64,000 nucleotides of DNA from an uncultured Prevotellaceae bacterium (GTDB lineage Bacteria; Bacteroidota; Bacteroidia; Bacteroidales; Bacteroidaceae), in the NCBI GenBank assembly GCA_946540735.1, contig CAMNIN010000001.1, positions 1-64,000 of the forward strand, in the 5' to 3' direction. A program made the position numbers and the translations under genes. The notes below the pieces were generated by a model, which saw only the letters and a list, made by a program, of their open reading frames with translations, had not been told where the DNA came from and did not search any database. The first letter of the stretch is position 1; every line of letters begins with the position of its first letter. This document shows positions 21,302 to 30,949 of the stretch, one piece after another.

Positions 21302-22048
21302 TTAGTTGGTTTTCTTCTTCGTCATTTTCAGGGGCAGCCTTCTCCACAGCCACCTCGGAATCCTCCGCCAACAGGCGGTGATCAGGCGCCAGCGCCAGTC
21401 GATGACCCGGATATGCTCCCCTTTGCGCACCGCTTCCACGATCTCATAGGCCACATCCTCGGCCTTGAGAAGCATCGGGTATTTGTTGCCGTCGTTGAGC
21501 AGTGCGGTGCCCACGAAACCAGGACGCACATCGGTGAACTTGATCTTCAGCCCACGGGTGTTGGCTTGTTGCTCGAGGGCTTGCAAGTAGGTGTTCTGGA
21601 AAGCCTTCGTGGCAGAATACGACGGGGCGGGACCCAGTCCCTTGGTGCCGGCAATCGAGGTGATGGCAGCGATGTGGCCGCCTCCGTGAGAGGCCATGTA
21701 GCGATAGGCCACGCCGATCATGCGCGTGAAACCCAGGGCATTGGTCGTCACTGTGCTGACTTCAATGTCGGCCGACAGTTCCATGTTCTGATGACCGATG
21801 CCGGGGGCATAGAAAAAGAGGTCCATGCCTCCCACCACGGCTATGAGGCTCAGCAGCAGGTCTTCTGCCTCCTCGCTGTTCACGTCGATGGTCTCCACCT
21901 CCACTCGTTCGGGCTCCCGCTGCTTGAGTTGCTGCAGCAATTCCGTGCGGCGTGCCGCGATGCCGATGCTCCATCCTTCGGAGAGCAGCAGTTTGGCCAC
22001 CTCCATGCCGATGCCCGACGATGCTCCGATGACTATGGCTTTTTTCAT
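21302..22048 (-). CDS. SDR family oxidoreductase
   Basis: MKKAIVIGASSGIGMEVAK (TGxxxGIG-type), YSATKAF (YxxxK). Confidence 0.9.
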   Translation of the reverse strand: MKKAIVIGASSGIGMEVAKLLLSEGWSIGIAARRTELLQQLKQREPERVEVETIDVNSEEAEDLLLSLIAVVGGMDLFFYAPGIGHQNMELSADIEVSTVTTNALGFTRMIGVAYRYMASHGGGHIAAITSIAGTKGLGPAPSYSATKAFQNTYLQALEQQANTRGLKIKFTDVRPGFVGTALLNDGNKYPMLLKAEDVAYEIVEAVRKGEHIRVIDWRWRLITACWRRIPRWLWRRLPLKMTKKKTN

Positions 22049-22113
22049 GACTACAAAAATAGTGCAAACCAAGGGCATATCCAAACAAAAGAAGAAGTTT
22101 TTTGCACTTATAT

Positions 22114-22144
22114 TTTGTTTAATCTCTTTTTTGCATTAACTTTG
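22114..22144 (+). promoter_or_regulatory. Bacteroidetes-type promoter of the GH43 gene
   Basis: TTTG 22114-22117, 19 nt, TAACTTTG 22137-22144. Confidence 0.75.
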
Positions 22145-22209
22145 GATGCTTTTTCCCGAGGAGAACCGCTCCTCCCGCCTCTCAGACTTGAATATAACCT
22201 AAAACTGAT

Positions 22210-23976
22210 ATGCGACGACTACTTATGATCTTACTGGTATTCGTGCCACTGGCCATGAATGCCCAAATCAAGAAAGCAATGAAAAGGGTTTCCGTGCACG
22301 ACCCGTCGATTGTGTGGCAACCCAATGGCGAATGTTGGTTCATCTTCGGCAGCCACCGCGCTGCGGCACGCTCCAATGACCTGATGAACTGGACTTCCAT
22401 CAATGTGCCATGGGCCAATGCCACCACCAACAACGCCCAGAACAGGTTCGCCTTCACCACCAACCAGACGACCACCGTGCCCAAGGGGGGTGCCGACGTG
22501 GAGTTCGGCAATTTCGACGCCCTGGCTTATTCCGCTGCCTATGGCGACGGTTACAGCATCGATGGCAACATGTGGGCTCCTGACGTCATCTGGAACGAGA
22601 AGATGCAGAAATGGTGCATGTATCTGAGCATCAACGGACCCCGGTGGAACTCCTCCATCATCCTGCTCACCAGCGCTTCCATCTCAGGACCTTACCGCTA
22701 TCAGGGACCTGTCATCTTCAGCGGATTCAATGTCTCCGACAACGCCGACGTGAGCTACAAGAAAACCGACCTGGAAATCGTGCTCGGGCCGCAAAGTTCT
22801 TTGCCCGCACGCTACAACAGGGGGGGCAGCTGGGGCAATTACTGGCCTCACTGCATCGATCCTTGTGTCTTCTACGATGAGGAGGGACAGCTGTGGATGT
22901 CATACGGCTCTTGGAGCGGGGGCATCTGGATCCTGAAACTCAACGATGAGAACGGACTGCGTGACTATGATGCCACTTATCTGGTGGCAGGCAGCAACCA
23001 GAACGTGAGCAGTGACCCCTATTTCGGTAAGAAAATCGGTGGCGGATGGTATGTCTCGGGCGAGGCCAGCTATATCGAGCATATCGGCAACTACTACTAC
23101 ATGTTCATCACCTACGGCGGACTGGAGCAGAAGGGCGGATACCAGATGCGGGTGTTCCGCTCGCAGAACCCCGACGGCCCGTATACGGATGTGAAAGGCG
23201 CAAGCGCCATCTTCAATAGCTACAAGCTCAATTTCGGTCCTAACAGCGACAACCGTGGCGAGAATATCTTCGGTGCTTACGGCAGTTGGGGCTACATGAG
23301 CGATGGCGAGCGGTCGCAGGGCCATAACTCCATCGTGGCGGCTGACGACGGGCGCACATACCTGGTCTACCACACCCGTTTCCAGAATGGTGGCGAGGGG
23401 CATCAGGTGAGGGTGCATCAGTGCTTCCTCAACCGAGACGGGTGGCTCTGCGCAGCTCCTTTTGAGTATACCGGCGAGGAGACGACGGATGCGGACATCG
23501 CCCAGAAGAACATCTTCTCGCACGACTATGTGGTGGGCGACTACAAACTCCTGATCCACCGCTACGGACTCAACCATGAGAGCAAGGCGCTCTCCACTCC
23601 CGTGGACATCTCGCTCAATGCTGATGGCACGGTGTCGGGCACTTATACCGGTCTGTGGAACCTGGAGGAAGGCACTTGCTACATGACGCTTAACGCCAAC
23701 TACACCGTCTATAAAGGCGTGCTCGTCATGCAGACCATGGAGCCAGGTAGCCAGCGGGCTGTGGCATTCACGGGCGTGAGCAACACGGGCGTCACGGCTT
23801 GGGCTTACAAGGAGGTGAACGAGGAGCCCGACGGCATCGTCGATGTGGTCTACCGCGACCGTGGCGCAGCGGCCGGCGCTGTCTACGACCTCCAGGGACG
23901 GAAGGCGGGCCATGACGCATCGCAGTTGGCTCCCGGCGTGTATATCGTCGATGGCAAGAAGATCCTGAAGAAATAG
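22210..23976 (+). CDS. Secreted glycoside hydrolase family 43-like protein with short C-terminal tail
   Basis: Signal peptide; VHDPSIVWQ..ECWFIFGS, DGNMWAPDVIWNEKMQKWCMYLS, HCIDPCVFYDEEGQLWMSYGSWSGGIWIL; tail VYDLQGRKAGHDASQLAPGVYIVDGKKILKK. Confidence 0.88.
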   Translation: MRRLLMILLVFVPLAMNAQIKKAMKRVSVHDPSIVWQPNGECWFIFGSHRAAARSNDLMNWTSINVPWANATTNNAQNRFAFTTNQTTTVPKGGADVEFGNFDALAYSAAYGDGYSIDGNMWAPDVIWNEKMQKWCMYLSINGPRWNSSIILLTSASISGPYRYQGPVIFSGFNVSDNADVSYKKTDLEIVLGPQSSLPARYNRGGSWGNYWPHCIDPCVFYDEEGQLWMSYGSWSGGIWILKLNDENGLRDYDATYLVAGSNQNVSSDPYFGKKIGGGWYVSGEASYIEHIGNYYYMFITYGGLEQKGGYQMRVFRSQNPDGPYTDVKGASAIFNSYKLNFGPNSDNRGENIFGAYGSWGYMSDGERSQGHNSIVAADDGRTYLVYHTRFQNGGEGHQVRVHQCFLNRDGWLCAAPFEYTGEETTDADIAQKNIFSHDYVVGDYKLLIHRYGLNHESKALSTPVDISLNADGTVSGTYTGLWNLEEGTCYMTLNANYTVYKGVLVMQTMEPGSQRAVAFTGVSNTGVTAWAYKEVNEEPDGIVDVVYRDRGAAAGAVYDLQGRKAGHDASQLAPGVYIVDGKKILKK

Positions 23977-24000
23977 CAAGACTTGTGTCTATATATCAGA

Positions 24001-24031
24001 AGAGGGCAGCCCGGAATGGCTGCCCTCTTTT
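24001..24031 (+). terminator. Rho-independent terminator after the GH43 gene
   Basis: AGAGGGCAGCC-cggaat-GGCTGCCCTCTTTTG. Confidence 0.85.
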
Positions 24032-24087
24032 GATGGTGTGGTCACGATTGTCTGTTCCGCCTTTGATGGTTCCGCATTTCCGGAGAC

Positions 24088-25614
24088 TTATCTGGCCAGC
24101 ACTTTCCTGACGGTGCCGTCGCTCATGCGGATGAGATTGACACCGCGCTGCCGGGCATTGATACGTTTGCCGTCGATGGTGAAGCGCTGGGCCTCGGTGG
24201 CGGCGGTGAAGCCTGCTGATGCCGCCGGGTGGATGCCGAGAGTGCCGTCAGCCTGTCCGCCGAAATCATCTATGCAGAAATACCCCGGAGTGGTCATGCC
24301 CCATTCGTTGTTGCGTGAACTGCTGATGGCGAAGGTGAGGCTCTTCACTTCTCCCAGACCGCTGAGGTCTACCCATTGCCATTGGTCGATGTAATAGTGC
24401 TCTGCGGCGTTCTCCGAGCGGTAGTCGGCCAGGTAGACATCCATCGTGGATGTCGACTCGTCGGCGTGGGTGCCGGTGATGGTGAGCTTGCACCAGTCGC
24501 CTGTGGTGAAGGCACCTGGTGTCATGCCGTCGCCCACGGTGTAGGCACTCACGTTCCATGCGGAATTGGTCACATACATGCCGTTGATGGTCTTGGGACC
24601 GTCGACGGGTTCCACGGCCTCTCCCATGGCGGAGGGGAACACCACGGCATAGTTGCTGCTGCCGTCGTGGCCATGGCCCACGCAACTGCGGTATTGGTCG
24701 GCGTAAGTGGCGTAGACGGTGGCGGTCTCGTTGGAGACGGCGAAGCCCGACCAGGAACCCCATGCGGCATTGTAGAGCGTGGTGAACTGGTAGCCACCGC
24801 TCACAAACTTGCTCTTCGTGACTTGTGAACCGTAGATGTCGGTCACGGTCTCACCTTCCACGCCGGCACCGTTGTAGGCACTTTCTGGTTGAAGGGCGAT
24901 TTCCTCAAAAGTGGCCGTGCTCGGTGCCTCGCCGTTGAAGTCATCCATGCAGAAATACCCTGGCGTTGTCATGCCCCAGTCGTTTTTACGTGAGCTGTCC
25001 ATGCGGAAGGTGATGCTCTCCACTTGGCCCAGCGCACGGAGGTCTATCCAGCGCCAGTCGCTCACATAGTAATGGTCTGCCTCGTTGTCCGAGCGGTAGT
25101 CTGCCAGGTAATAGACCAGCGTGTCGGCGGTCTCGTCGGGATGATTGCCGATGATGCTCAGGGTGAGGAAGTCGCCGGTGGCGAAGGCTCCAGGTGTCAT
25201 GCCGTCGCCGTTGAGGATGGCTTCCACCACCCAGGCGTTGTTGGTCACATAGAAGCCGGATATGACTTCGCCTCCTGCTGCGTCGACATCGATGGTCTCA
25301 CCTTGGGGGAACGCGACGACGTATTTCTCCGATCCGTTGGCTCCCTGGCCGACACAGCTGTTGAATTGGTCGAGCTCATAGGAATCGAAAGCCGTCTTGG
25401 TGCGGTTGGAGATGGCAAAGCCCGACCAATAGCTCCATTCTGGGAAGTAGTTGCAGTTGAAGGTGAAACCTCCAGCCTCAAAACAGGCATCCTCGCCGAA
25501 ATCATTCAGATAGCCGTTCTCGTTGACCTCGAATTGTTCGAAAGTCACCACATCGCCTGCCATGCTGCTGAGCGACATGAGGGCGAAAATGAATACTGCG
25601 TAAAGTTTTCTCAT
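24088..25614 (-). CDS. Secreted protein with tandemly duplicated DUF4465-like domain
   Basis: Two homologous halves sharing WSGFA[IV]SN, SCVG.G..GS..Y.V.FP, GDGMTPGAF.TGD, YLADYRS.N...HYY....W.WVDL, SSR.N.WGMTTPGYFC.DDF.G; signal peptide; tail RFTIDGKRINARQRGVNLIRMSDGTVRKVLAR. Confidence 0.8.
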   Translation of the reverse strand: MRKLYAVFIFALMSLSSMAGDVVTFEQFEVNENGYLNDFGEDACFEAGGFTFNCNYFPEWSYWSGFAISNRTKTAFDSYELDQFNSCVGQGANGSEKYVVAFPQGETIDVDAAGGEVISGFYVTNNAWVVEAILNGDGMTPGAFATGDFLTLSIIGNHPDETADTLVYYLADYRSDNEADHYYVSDWRWIDLRALGQVESITFRMDSSRKNDWGMTTPGYFCMDDFNGEAPSTATFEEIALQPESAYNGAGVEGETVTDIYGSQVTKSKFVSGGYQFTTLYNAAWGSWSGFAVSNETATVYATYADQYRSCVGHGHDGSSNYAVVFPSAMGEAVEPVDGPKTINGMYVTNSAWNVSAYTVGDGMTPGAFTTGDWCKLTITGTHADESTSTMDVYLADYRSENAAEHYYIDQWQWVDLSGLGEVKSLTFAISSSRNNEWGMTTPGYFCIDDFGGQADGTLGIHPAASAGFTAATEAQRFTIDGKRINARQRGVNLIRMSDGTVRKVLAR

Positions 25615-25641
25615 ATAATAATAATGTTTTAATGAATAGGA

Positions 25642-26709
25642 TCATTTGGGATTATTGGAGGTTGATGGCGGGTTGAGCCTGACTTCCCGGGTCCCGTCGC
25701 TGAAGCATACGACGACCGCACCGCGGTGGGATGCGGTGGCGAGGCGCCCGTCGAGGGTGTAGCGGGCTGTCTCCTTGCGCTCTTCGGAGGGAGTGGGAGC
25801 GGTGATGCGGGCTGTGATGGCATTGAGCGACTGCTCGAGGTGCAGGTCTTCCGCACCCGAGATCTCGGTGGAGGTCTCGCCGATCCACCCGCATTTCTGG
25901 TTCTCGCCGTTGTAGACCCTTACGAAGTCGATGAAGTCGAGGTCTACGGACTGGCGGTTCTCATCCACCGCCCAGGCGAGGTCGATGCTGCACGCTTCCA
26001 CGTCGCTGTTGGGGGCGTTGTCGGCGTAGCCGTAGCGGAACGCCGAGAGAACCCAGTATTCCGTCGTGCCGTTGCCTTGGTTGGCGGCGTTTTTCGGAAG
26101 CAGGGTGCCATGGAAGGTCAGCGGCCCTTCATGCCACAGCGGGAAATACTCCTGCTCATGGTAACTGTTGCGGTCGATGGTGCCGCTGTGGCCTTGGTTG
26201 TCGGTCCAGGTGATGTCGCCCAGGGGATTGGGCTGGTAGGTGATCGCATAGCCGTAGACGACGAGTCCGGCACTGTCGGTGTCGGCACTGCCTGAGATCT
26301 CATACCAGGGGTCGTCGGGCAGTCCGTTGCCGTTGGTGTCTTTCGACACCATGACGATGCCGGGCTCGCTGTTTCCTGCATAGCAGTTGCCCTTGATATA
26401 GAGGTCGCGCTGTCCTTGGATGTTGGCGATGCTGTGGTCGAAATGGAAGGTGACGTATCCGCCGTAGGCTCCGAGGGTGATGATCTCCGACTGCTCGCCG
26501 CCGATACGCTGGGTGCATTTCGCTGCCATCGTGGCGGGAGTGTCGCCCGACTCATATTCGGGGATGGTGTTGACAAACTGTCCCGGAGCGGGCAGGTATT
26601 CGTCGACGGCCTTGATGTGCCTGCTGTGTTCTGCCACGTCGTCCATCCGCTGGGCGGACACTGTGGAAGCCAAGGTCAGGGCGATGAGGATAGGGAAGGC
26701 TTTTTTCAT
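25642..26709 (-). CDS. Secreted cell-surface protein of the cobalamin operon
   Basis: Start reset to MKKAFPILIALTLASTVSAQ at 26709; GGYVTFHFDHSI..., SKDTNGNGLPDDPWYEISGS, DFVRVYNG; tail YTLDGRLATASHRGAVVVCFSDGTREVRL. Confidence 0.75.
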   Translation of the reverse strand: MKKAFPILIALTLASTVSAQRMDDVAEHSRHIKAVDEYLPAPGQFVNTIPEYESGDTPATMAAKCTQRIGGEQSEIITLGAYGGYVTFHFDHSIANIQGQRDLYIKGNCYAGNSEPGIVMVSKDTNGNGLPDDPWYEISGSADTDSAGLVVYGYAITYQPNPLGDITWTDNQGHSGTIDRNSYHEQEYFPLWHEGPLTFHGTLLPKNAANQGNGTTEYWVLSAFRYGYADNAPNSDVEACSIDLAWAVDENRQSVDLDFIDFVRVYNGENQKCGWIGETSTEISGAEDLHLEQSLNAITARITAPTPSEERKETARYTLDGRLATASHRGAVVVCFSDGTREVRLNPPSTSNNPK

Positions 26710-26728
26710 GAGTGTATGGATTATGGAT

Positions 26729-27919
26729 CTATCGTTTGATGGTTTTGCTGAGGAATACGGCATGTCCGGGGATGTCACCCGTCCGGGTGGTCCATTTGAA
26801 CTGTCCCTTGCTGTCGAAACAAGTGAGACTGCCGCTCGACACGAAATTGGTGGCGTCCATGACGTAGATGTCGCCCGTGACGGGATGCACCATGAGGCCG
26901 TAGGCGGTCTTGATGGGGTGCTCTGCCGTCTCACTGATCAGGTGGGTGTTGACCACTTCGCACCGGTTGACGTCGATGATGCCGTATTGGGTGACCTGCT
27001 TCCAGTCGGAGGCATACGTCGAACCGTAGAAATAGAGGGAGTCGCCTTTGAGGTGCAGGCCGCTGACCGGCGTGTCGATGGAGTCGGTCACCGCCATCCG
27101 GCCTGTGCGGTCCTTGGTGAGGCGGTAGAGGCGTGAGGGATGTTTCTGATAGTCGCCCCGGCTGGCCACCCACAACCGGCCGTGGCCGTCGGCCCGGATG
27201 AGCGACAGGTTGGGTGCCACATCGATGTCATACTCATGGGTGAACGTGGCGATGTCGATGACGCTCACCCTCCGGTCATAGCCTTTGCCCTGGAGGGCCT
27301 GGTATCCGCCGCTGTTGGCCACGTAGATCTTGCCGTCGCTCACCACCAGTTCGTCGGGCTGGAAACCGACGTTCACCTTGCCCACGACCTGGAGCGAGAG
27401 TGTGTCTATCTTGTAGACGCCGCCCACCACCGACTCCTTGTTGATCTCGCCGACGTAGCTGCTCACATAGGCATATCCGCCGTCGAAGGCGATGTAGCGG
27501 CAGTTGGGGATGTCCACATGGCCACGGCTCACGGCGGTCATGGCATCGGCCACTTCCACCTTGTTCGACATGTTGACCACCATCCACAGGCTCGACCCGT
27601 GGATCTTGATGTCGTTGCCCACGTCGCCCAGTTCCATCACTTGGTTGGGATTGCGTGAGGGGTAGATGTTGCGGGTGTAGACCCCGGTGGCGAGGTCGAG
27701 GTAGTCGAGGGTGCATTTGTTCGACCCCATGTTGCCTTCATTGAGCACATACATGCCGATGTACTCGGTCATCACCCGGTCGCCGGTCTCATGGGAGATG
27801 GGGTAGACCACGATGTTGTCGTCGCGGCACGACGACAGGGCAAGGAGCAGGAGGCAGATGCTCCAGGCACCTCGCCAAGGATTTATGAAAGAGTGGATGT
27901 GCAGCTGTTTCTTGATCAT
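26729..27919 (-). CDS. BtuG-like surface beta-propeller lipoprotein (YncE/DUF5074-like)
   Basis: Lipobox LLLALSSC; YVLNEGNMGSNKCTLDYLDLATG; repeated blade-like units (VGFQPDELVVSDGKIYVANSGG); directly downstream of the BtuB-like receptor and its cobalamin riboswitch. Confidence 0.75.
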   Translation of the reverse strand: MIKKQLHIHSFINPWRGAWSICLLLLALSSCRDDNIVVYPISHETGDRVMTEYIGMYVLNEGNMGSNKCTLDYLDLATGVYTRNIYPSRNPNQVMELGDVGNDIKIHGSSLWMVVNMSNKVEVADAMTAVSRGHVDIPNCRYIAFDGGYAYVSSYVGEINKESVVGGVYKIDTLSLQVVGKVNVGFQPDELVVSDGKIYVANSGGYQALQGKGYDRRVSVIDIATFTHEYDIDVAPNLSLIRADGHGRLWVASRGDYQKHPSRLYRLTKDRTGRMAVTDSIDTPVSGLHLKGDSLYFYGSTYASDWKQVTQYGIIDVNRCEVVNTHLISETAEHPIKTAYGLMVHPVTGDIYVMDATNFVSSGSLTCFDSKGQFKWTTRTGDIPGHAVFLSKTIKR

Positions 27920-27921
27920 GG

Positions 27922-29937
27922 CTAATACTCGATTTTGATGCCCGCCACGTAGTTGCGTTTGGGCATCGGGTAGTTGACGATGACGTCATAGTCCTGACTG
28001 AGCAGGTTGTTGACCTCCAGCGTCAGTTTGTAGGTCGTCTTCTTCCGTTTGAAACCGTATGAGAGGCTGATGTCGTTGGTATACCAAGGCTCCATGTGGT
28101 TGTAGATGATGTTCTCCTGCTCGTTGTAGCGCTTGCCGGCATAGATGAAACTGTAGTTCAGGTCGAATCCTTTGTAGGCCAGTCCGAGGATGGCCGATCC
28201 GCTGTGCCAGGGGATATAGGGAATCTGGTCGCGGTAGTAGGGGGTCGAGGGGTCGGTCACGTCGCGTGCGTCCTGGTAGGTGTATTGCACCCGTCCCGTC
28301 ACGGTGAGACCGGGGAGGGGCTGCAGGTCGGCTTCCGCCTCGATGTCCACGCCATGGATGTGGACGCTGCCCAGGTTGAGCATGGTCCAGCGGAACTGCT
28401 GTCCTTTGGGATAAGCGATGATCTTGTCCTTGACGGTGTTGTAGTAACCGTCGGCTTGCAGCGCGACATGCCGCAGCAGTCCGCTTGTCCAACTCTTCCT
28501 CAGCACCATGCCGATGTCGTATTGGGTGGCTGTCTCGGGTTTCAGATAGGCGTTGCCCATGTCGGTGTAGTAGAGGTCGTTGAAGGTGGGCATCCGGAAA
28601 CTGCGCTTCACGAAGGCCCTCAGTGACCAGATGCGGCTTTTCAGGGGATAGAAATGGGCGAAGAAAGCCGGAGTCCAACGGGTGAGGGTGGGCTGTCCGC
28701 CATTTTTGCGGGTGTGGTCTTTGATGATGGAGGCCAGCAGACTGGCCTGGAGTTTCACCCGGGTATAGTCGACGGCGGTGGCCACGGCCACGAGGTTGGA
28801 CAGGCGGGTGGGGTAGGCGAAGCCGTAAGGTGTGGCGTTGAGCTTGTTCCAGCGCAGGTCATAACTGAGCGAGGCACTCCAGTTGGGCAGGATCTCATAC
28901 ACGTGTGAGGTGGTGAGATACCATTCCTGTTGATAATAGGTGTTGTCGACGGGCAGTTGGGTGGAGTCGCGGTTGATGTAGCGGGTGCGGTAGAAGGCGT
29001 ATTTGGCCATCGCACGGCTGCTGAAGCGGTCGGAGAAGCTCTTCTGCCATTGCGCCTGCCAGAATGTGTTGAGGTCCCATTGCCGCTCACCCCGTTTCCA
29101 CACATTGTTGACGATGGCGCCGGGGATTCCCCGCTCGGAGTTGTAGAAGTAGCCTTTCACGCTCCAGTATCCCTCATCGAGCACTCCGTGGAGGTTGGCT
29201 TCCAACCGTTCGGCGTGGATGTCGCCGTTCTGCCTGACGGCGGTGGTGTCCCATGCGGTGGTGCCGTCGACATTCACGCGGCGGTAGCGGAATTTGTATT
29301 TGCCGCTGGCATTGACAAAGCCACCGCTGAATGAGGCGCTCAACCGGTCGGTGAGTTTCTGCTCGTATACGCCCGACAACCTGATCATGTCGCTCGAACC
29401 GTATTTCACGTTGAAGTGGGCATGATGCGTCTCGCCGTAAGAGAACCATGGGCGGCGGGTGCGGATATAGACCGATCCGGCATGGCCGAAATCACTGGCC
29501 GTTTGGAAAATGGCACTTTTCTGTCCGTTGTAGAGCGTCACCTCGTCGACGTTGTCGAGCGAGAACTGTCCCAGGTCGATCTGCCCGTTCTGGGCGTTGC
29601 CCAGTTCCACCCCGTCGTAATAGATGCCCAGGTGGTTGGTGCCCATGCTGCGGATGTTGACGGTCTTGATGCCTCCCACGCCGCCGTAGTCTTTGAGTTG
29701 CAGTCCGGCGAAATAGCGCAGGGCGTCAGCCACGGAGTGGGTGTTGAGCTTGGCGAGTTGCTCGCCGCTGAGTTTCTGCGACGGGATGACTTCGCGGAAG
29801 GTCAGTTTGGACGTGACCACCACCTCGTCGAGATGGCGGATGCTGTCGGTGCTGTCGGCACGGGTCTGTGCGGCAATGCTCATGGCATACCCTGCCATGA
29901 GACCGACAAGAAGCGTCTTGGTCAGTCGTATATTCAT
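27922..29937 (-). CDS. btuB: TonB-dependent outer-membrane receptor, BtuB-like
   Basis: Plug (LDEVVVTSKLTFREVIPSQKLSGEQLAKLNTHSVADALRYFAGLQLKDYGGVGGIKTVNIRSMGTNHLGIYYDGV) and barrel ending ..YVAGIKIEY; preceded by a cobalamin riboswitch. ATG taken at 29937; the ORF track GTG is at 29940. Confidence 0.85.
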   Translation of the reverse strand: MNIRLTKTLLVGLMAGYAMSIAAQTRADSTDSIRHLDEVVVTSKLTFREVIPSQKLSGEQLAKLNTHSVADALRYFAGLQLKDYGGVGGIKTVNIRSMGTNHLGIYYDGVELGNAQNGQIDLGQFSLDNVDEVTLYNGQKSAIFQTASDFGHAGSVYIRTRRPWFSYGETHHAHFNVKYGSSDMIRLSGVYEQKLTDRLSASFSGGFVNASGKYKFRYRRVNVDGTTAWDTTAVRQNGDIHAERLEANLHGVLDEGYWSVKGYFYNSERGIPGAIVNNVWKRGERQWDLNTFWQAQWQKSFSDRFSSRAMAKYAFYRTRYINRDSTQLPVDNTYYQQEWYLTTSHVYEILPNWSASLSYDLRWNKLNATPYGFAYPTRLSNLVAVATAVDYTRVKLQASLLASIIKDHTRKNGGQPTLTRWTPAFFAHFYPLKSRIWSLRAFVKRSFRMPTFNDLYYTDMGNAYLKPETATQYDIGMVLRKSWTSGLLRHVALQADGYYNTVKDKIIAYPKGQQFRWTMLNLGSVHIHGVDIEAEADLQPLPGLTVTGRVQYTYQDARDVTDPSTPYYRDQIPYIPWHSGSAILGLAYKGFDLNYSFIYAGKRYNEQENIIYNHMEPWYTNDISLSYGFKRKKTTYKLTLEVNNLLSQDYDVIVNYPMPKRNYVAGIKIEY

Positions 29938-29946
29938 CACTGGCTT

Positions 29947-29978
29947 CTCTCACCAGCCATGCATCGTAGTGGTGAGAG
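29947..29978 (-). promoter_or_regulatory. 9 bp perfect hairpin between cobalamin aptamer and btuB start (candidate expression platform)
   Basis: Minus strand CTCTCACCA-N14-TGGTGAGAG, 12 nt downstream of the aptamer 3' end and 10 nt upstream of the ATG at 29937. Confidence 0.65.
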
Positions 29979-29989
29979 TGGGGTGTAAT

Positions 29990-30130
29990 GGCAGGTATTC
30001 TGACTTCGCCGTCATGCTTCCAACGCCTTCCCGACAACCTGTCAGTGGCTCTTGTTGGAAACCGTTAAGGACGGCTCACAGCAGCGGGACTGTTCAGGAT
30101 TCTCACCTGATTCCCTTTTTATCACGGAGT
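29990..30130 (-). ncRNA. Cobalamin riboswitch
   Basis: Minus strand: AGGGAATCAGGTGAGAATCCTGAACAGTCCCGCTGCTGTGAGCC...AGTCAGAATACCTGCC; matches the cobalamin aptamer hallmark segments. Confidence 0.93.
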
Positions 30131-30427
30131 GTGAACCATTTACACCGCAAAGGTAGTGAAAACTATCGAATAAAATGCTTATCCGCCGCAATTTTTCGCC
30201 CTTTGCAGTCGCTAACGCTCCGAAAGGCCCACTGCTCATAGCCTGTGGCATCACCTTGGTAGCGATTGTTAAGAACTAAGTTGGTAAATACATATATCTT
30301 CAGTCGCATTTGACAAGGTAGTTTTGCTAGAATATGCGGAAGAAACAAACTGGAAACAGGAAATCAGAAAACAAAAGAAAGAATACATCTGCTTAACAAA
30401 TCTTAACACGGAAAACATCGGCTGTAA

Positions 30428-30654
30428 TTACTCAGCACCTAAGTAAGCATAGCCATTCGGGTGGATTTGCATTTGTTCGGGCGGATTTGCATTTGTTCGG
30501 GCGGATTTGCAATCCGGCCGCATTGAGTGAAAGCATTTGCAATGCGCTTTTAGCGGATTAAAAATCCTGATACTCACAGCATCGGGATTACAAATCCCGA
30601 TGAACAACGACAATTCCCGATGGTCATAAGAAGGGAAAGTGGAGTGCTGAGTTA
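30428..30654 (-). repeat. Palindrome-module repeat, locus B (single, inverted copy; MITE-like)
   Basis: Four palindromes centred at 30509, 30539, 30561 and 30591; CATCGGGATT-ACA-AATCCCGATG at 30580-30602; ends ACTCAGCAC (30430-30438) / GTGCTGAGT (30644-30652). Confidence 0.9.
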
Positions 30655-30706
30655 CCATCGGCTTTTTCCGATTCTGGCTAATAAGAAACTATCAAATCCA
30701 AGAATC

Positions 30707-30949
30707 ATGGCAAAGATAATTGTTCAAGACACAGAGATAACGGTCTCAAATGTAAACGGCGAAGATTACATCTGCATTACAGACATGCTGAAAGCCAAAG
30801 ATGGCGATTTCTTCGTGACCGATTGGCTTCGCAATCGTAACACTATGGAATTTCTTGGTGTCTGGGAACGTGTATATAATCCCAATTTTAATTATGGCGA
30901 ATTCGCCACAATTAGTCACACACACTCATGGTTGGATCTGTTGCAGTAG
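30707..30949 (+). pseudogene. KilA-N domain gene, 3'-truncated
   Basis: MAKIIVQDTEITVSNVNGEDYICITDMLKAKDGDFFVTDWLRNRNTMEFLGVWERVYNPNFNYGEFATI resembles a KilA-N N-terminus, then breaks into ~12 unrelated residues and a stop. Confidence 0.75.
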
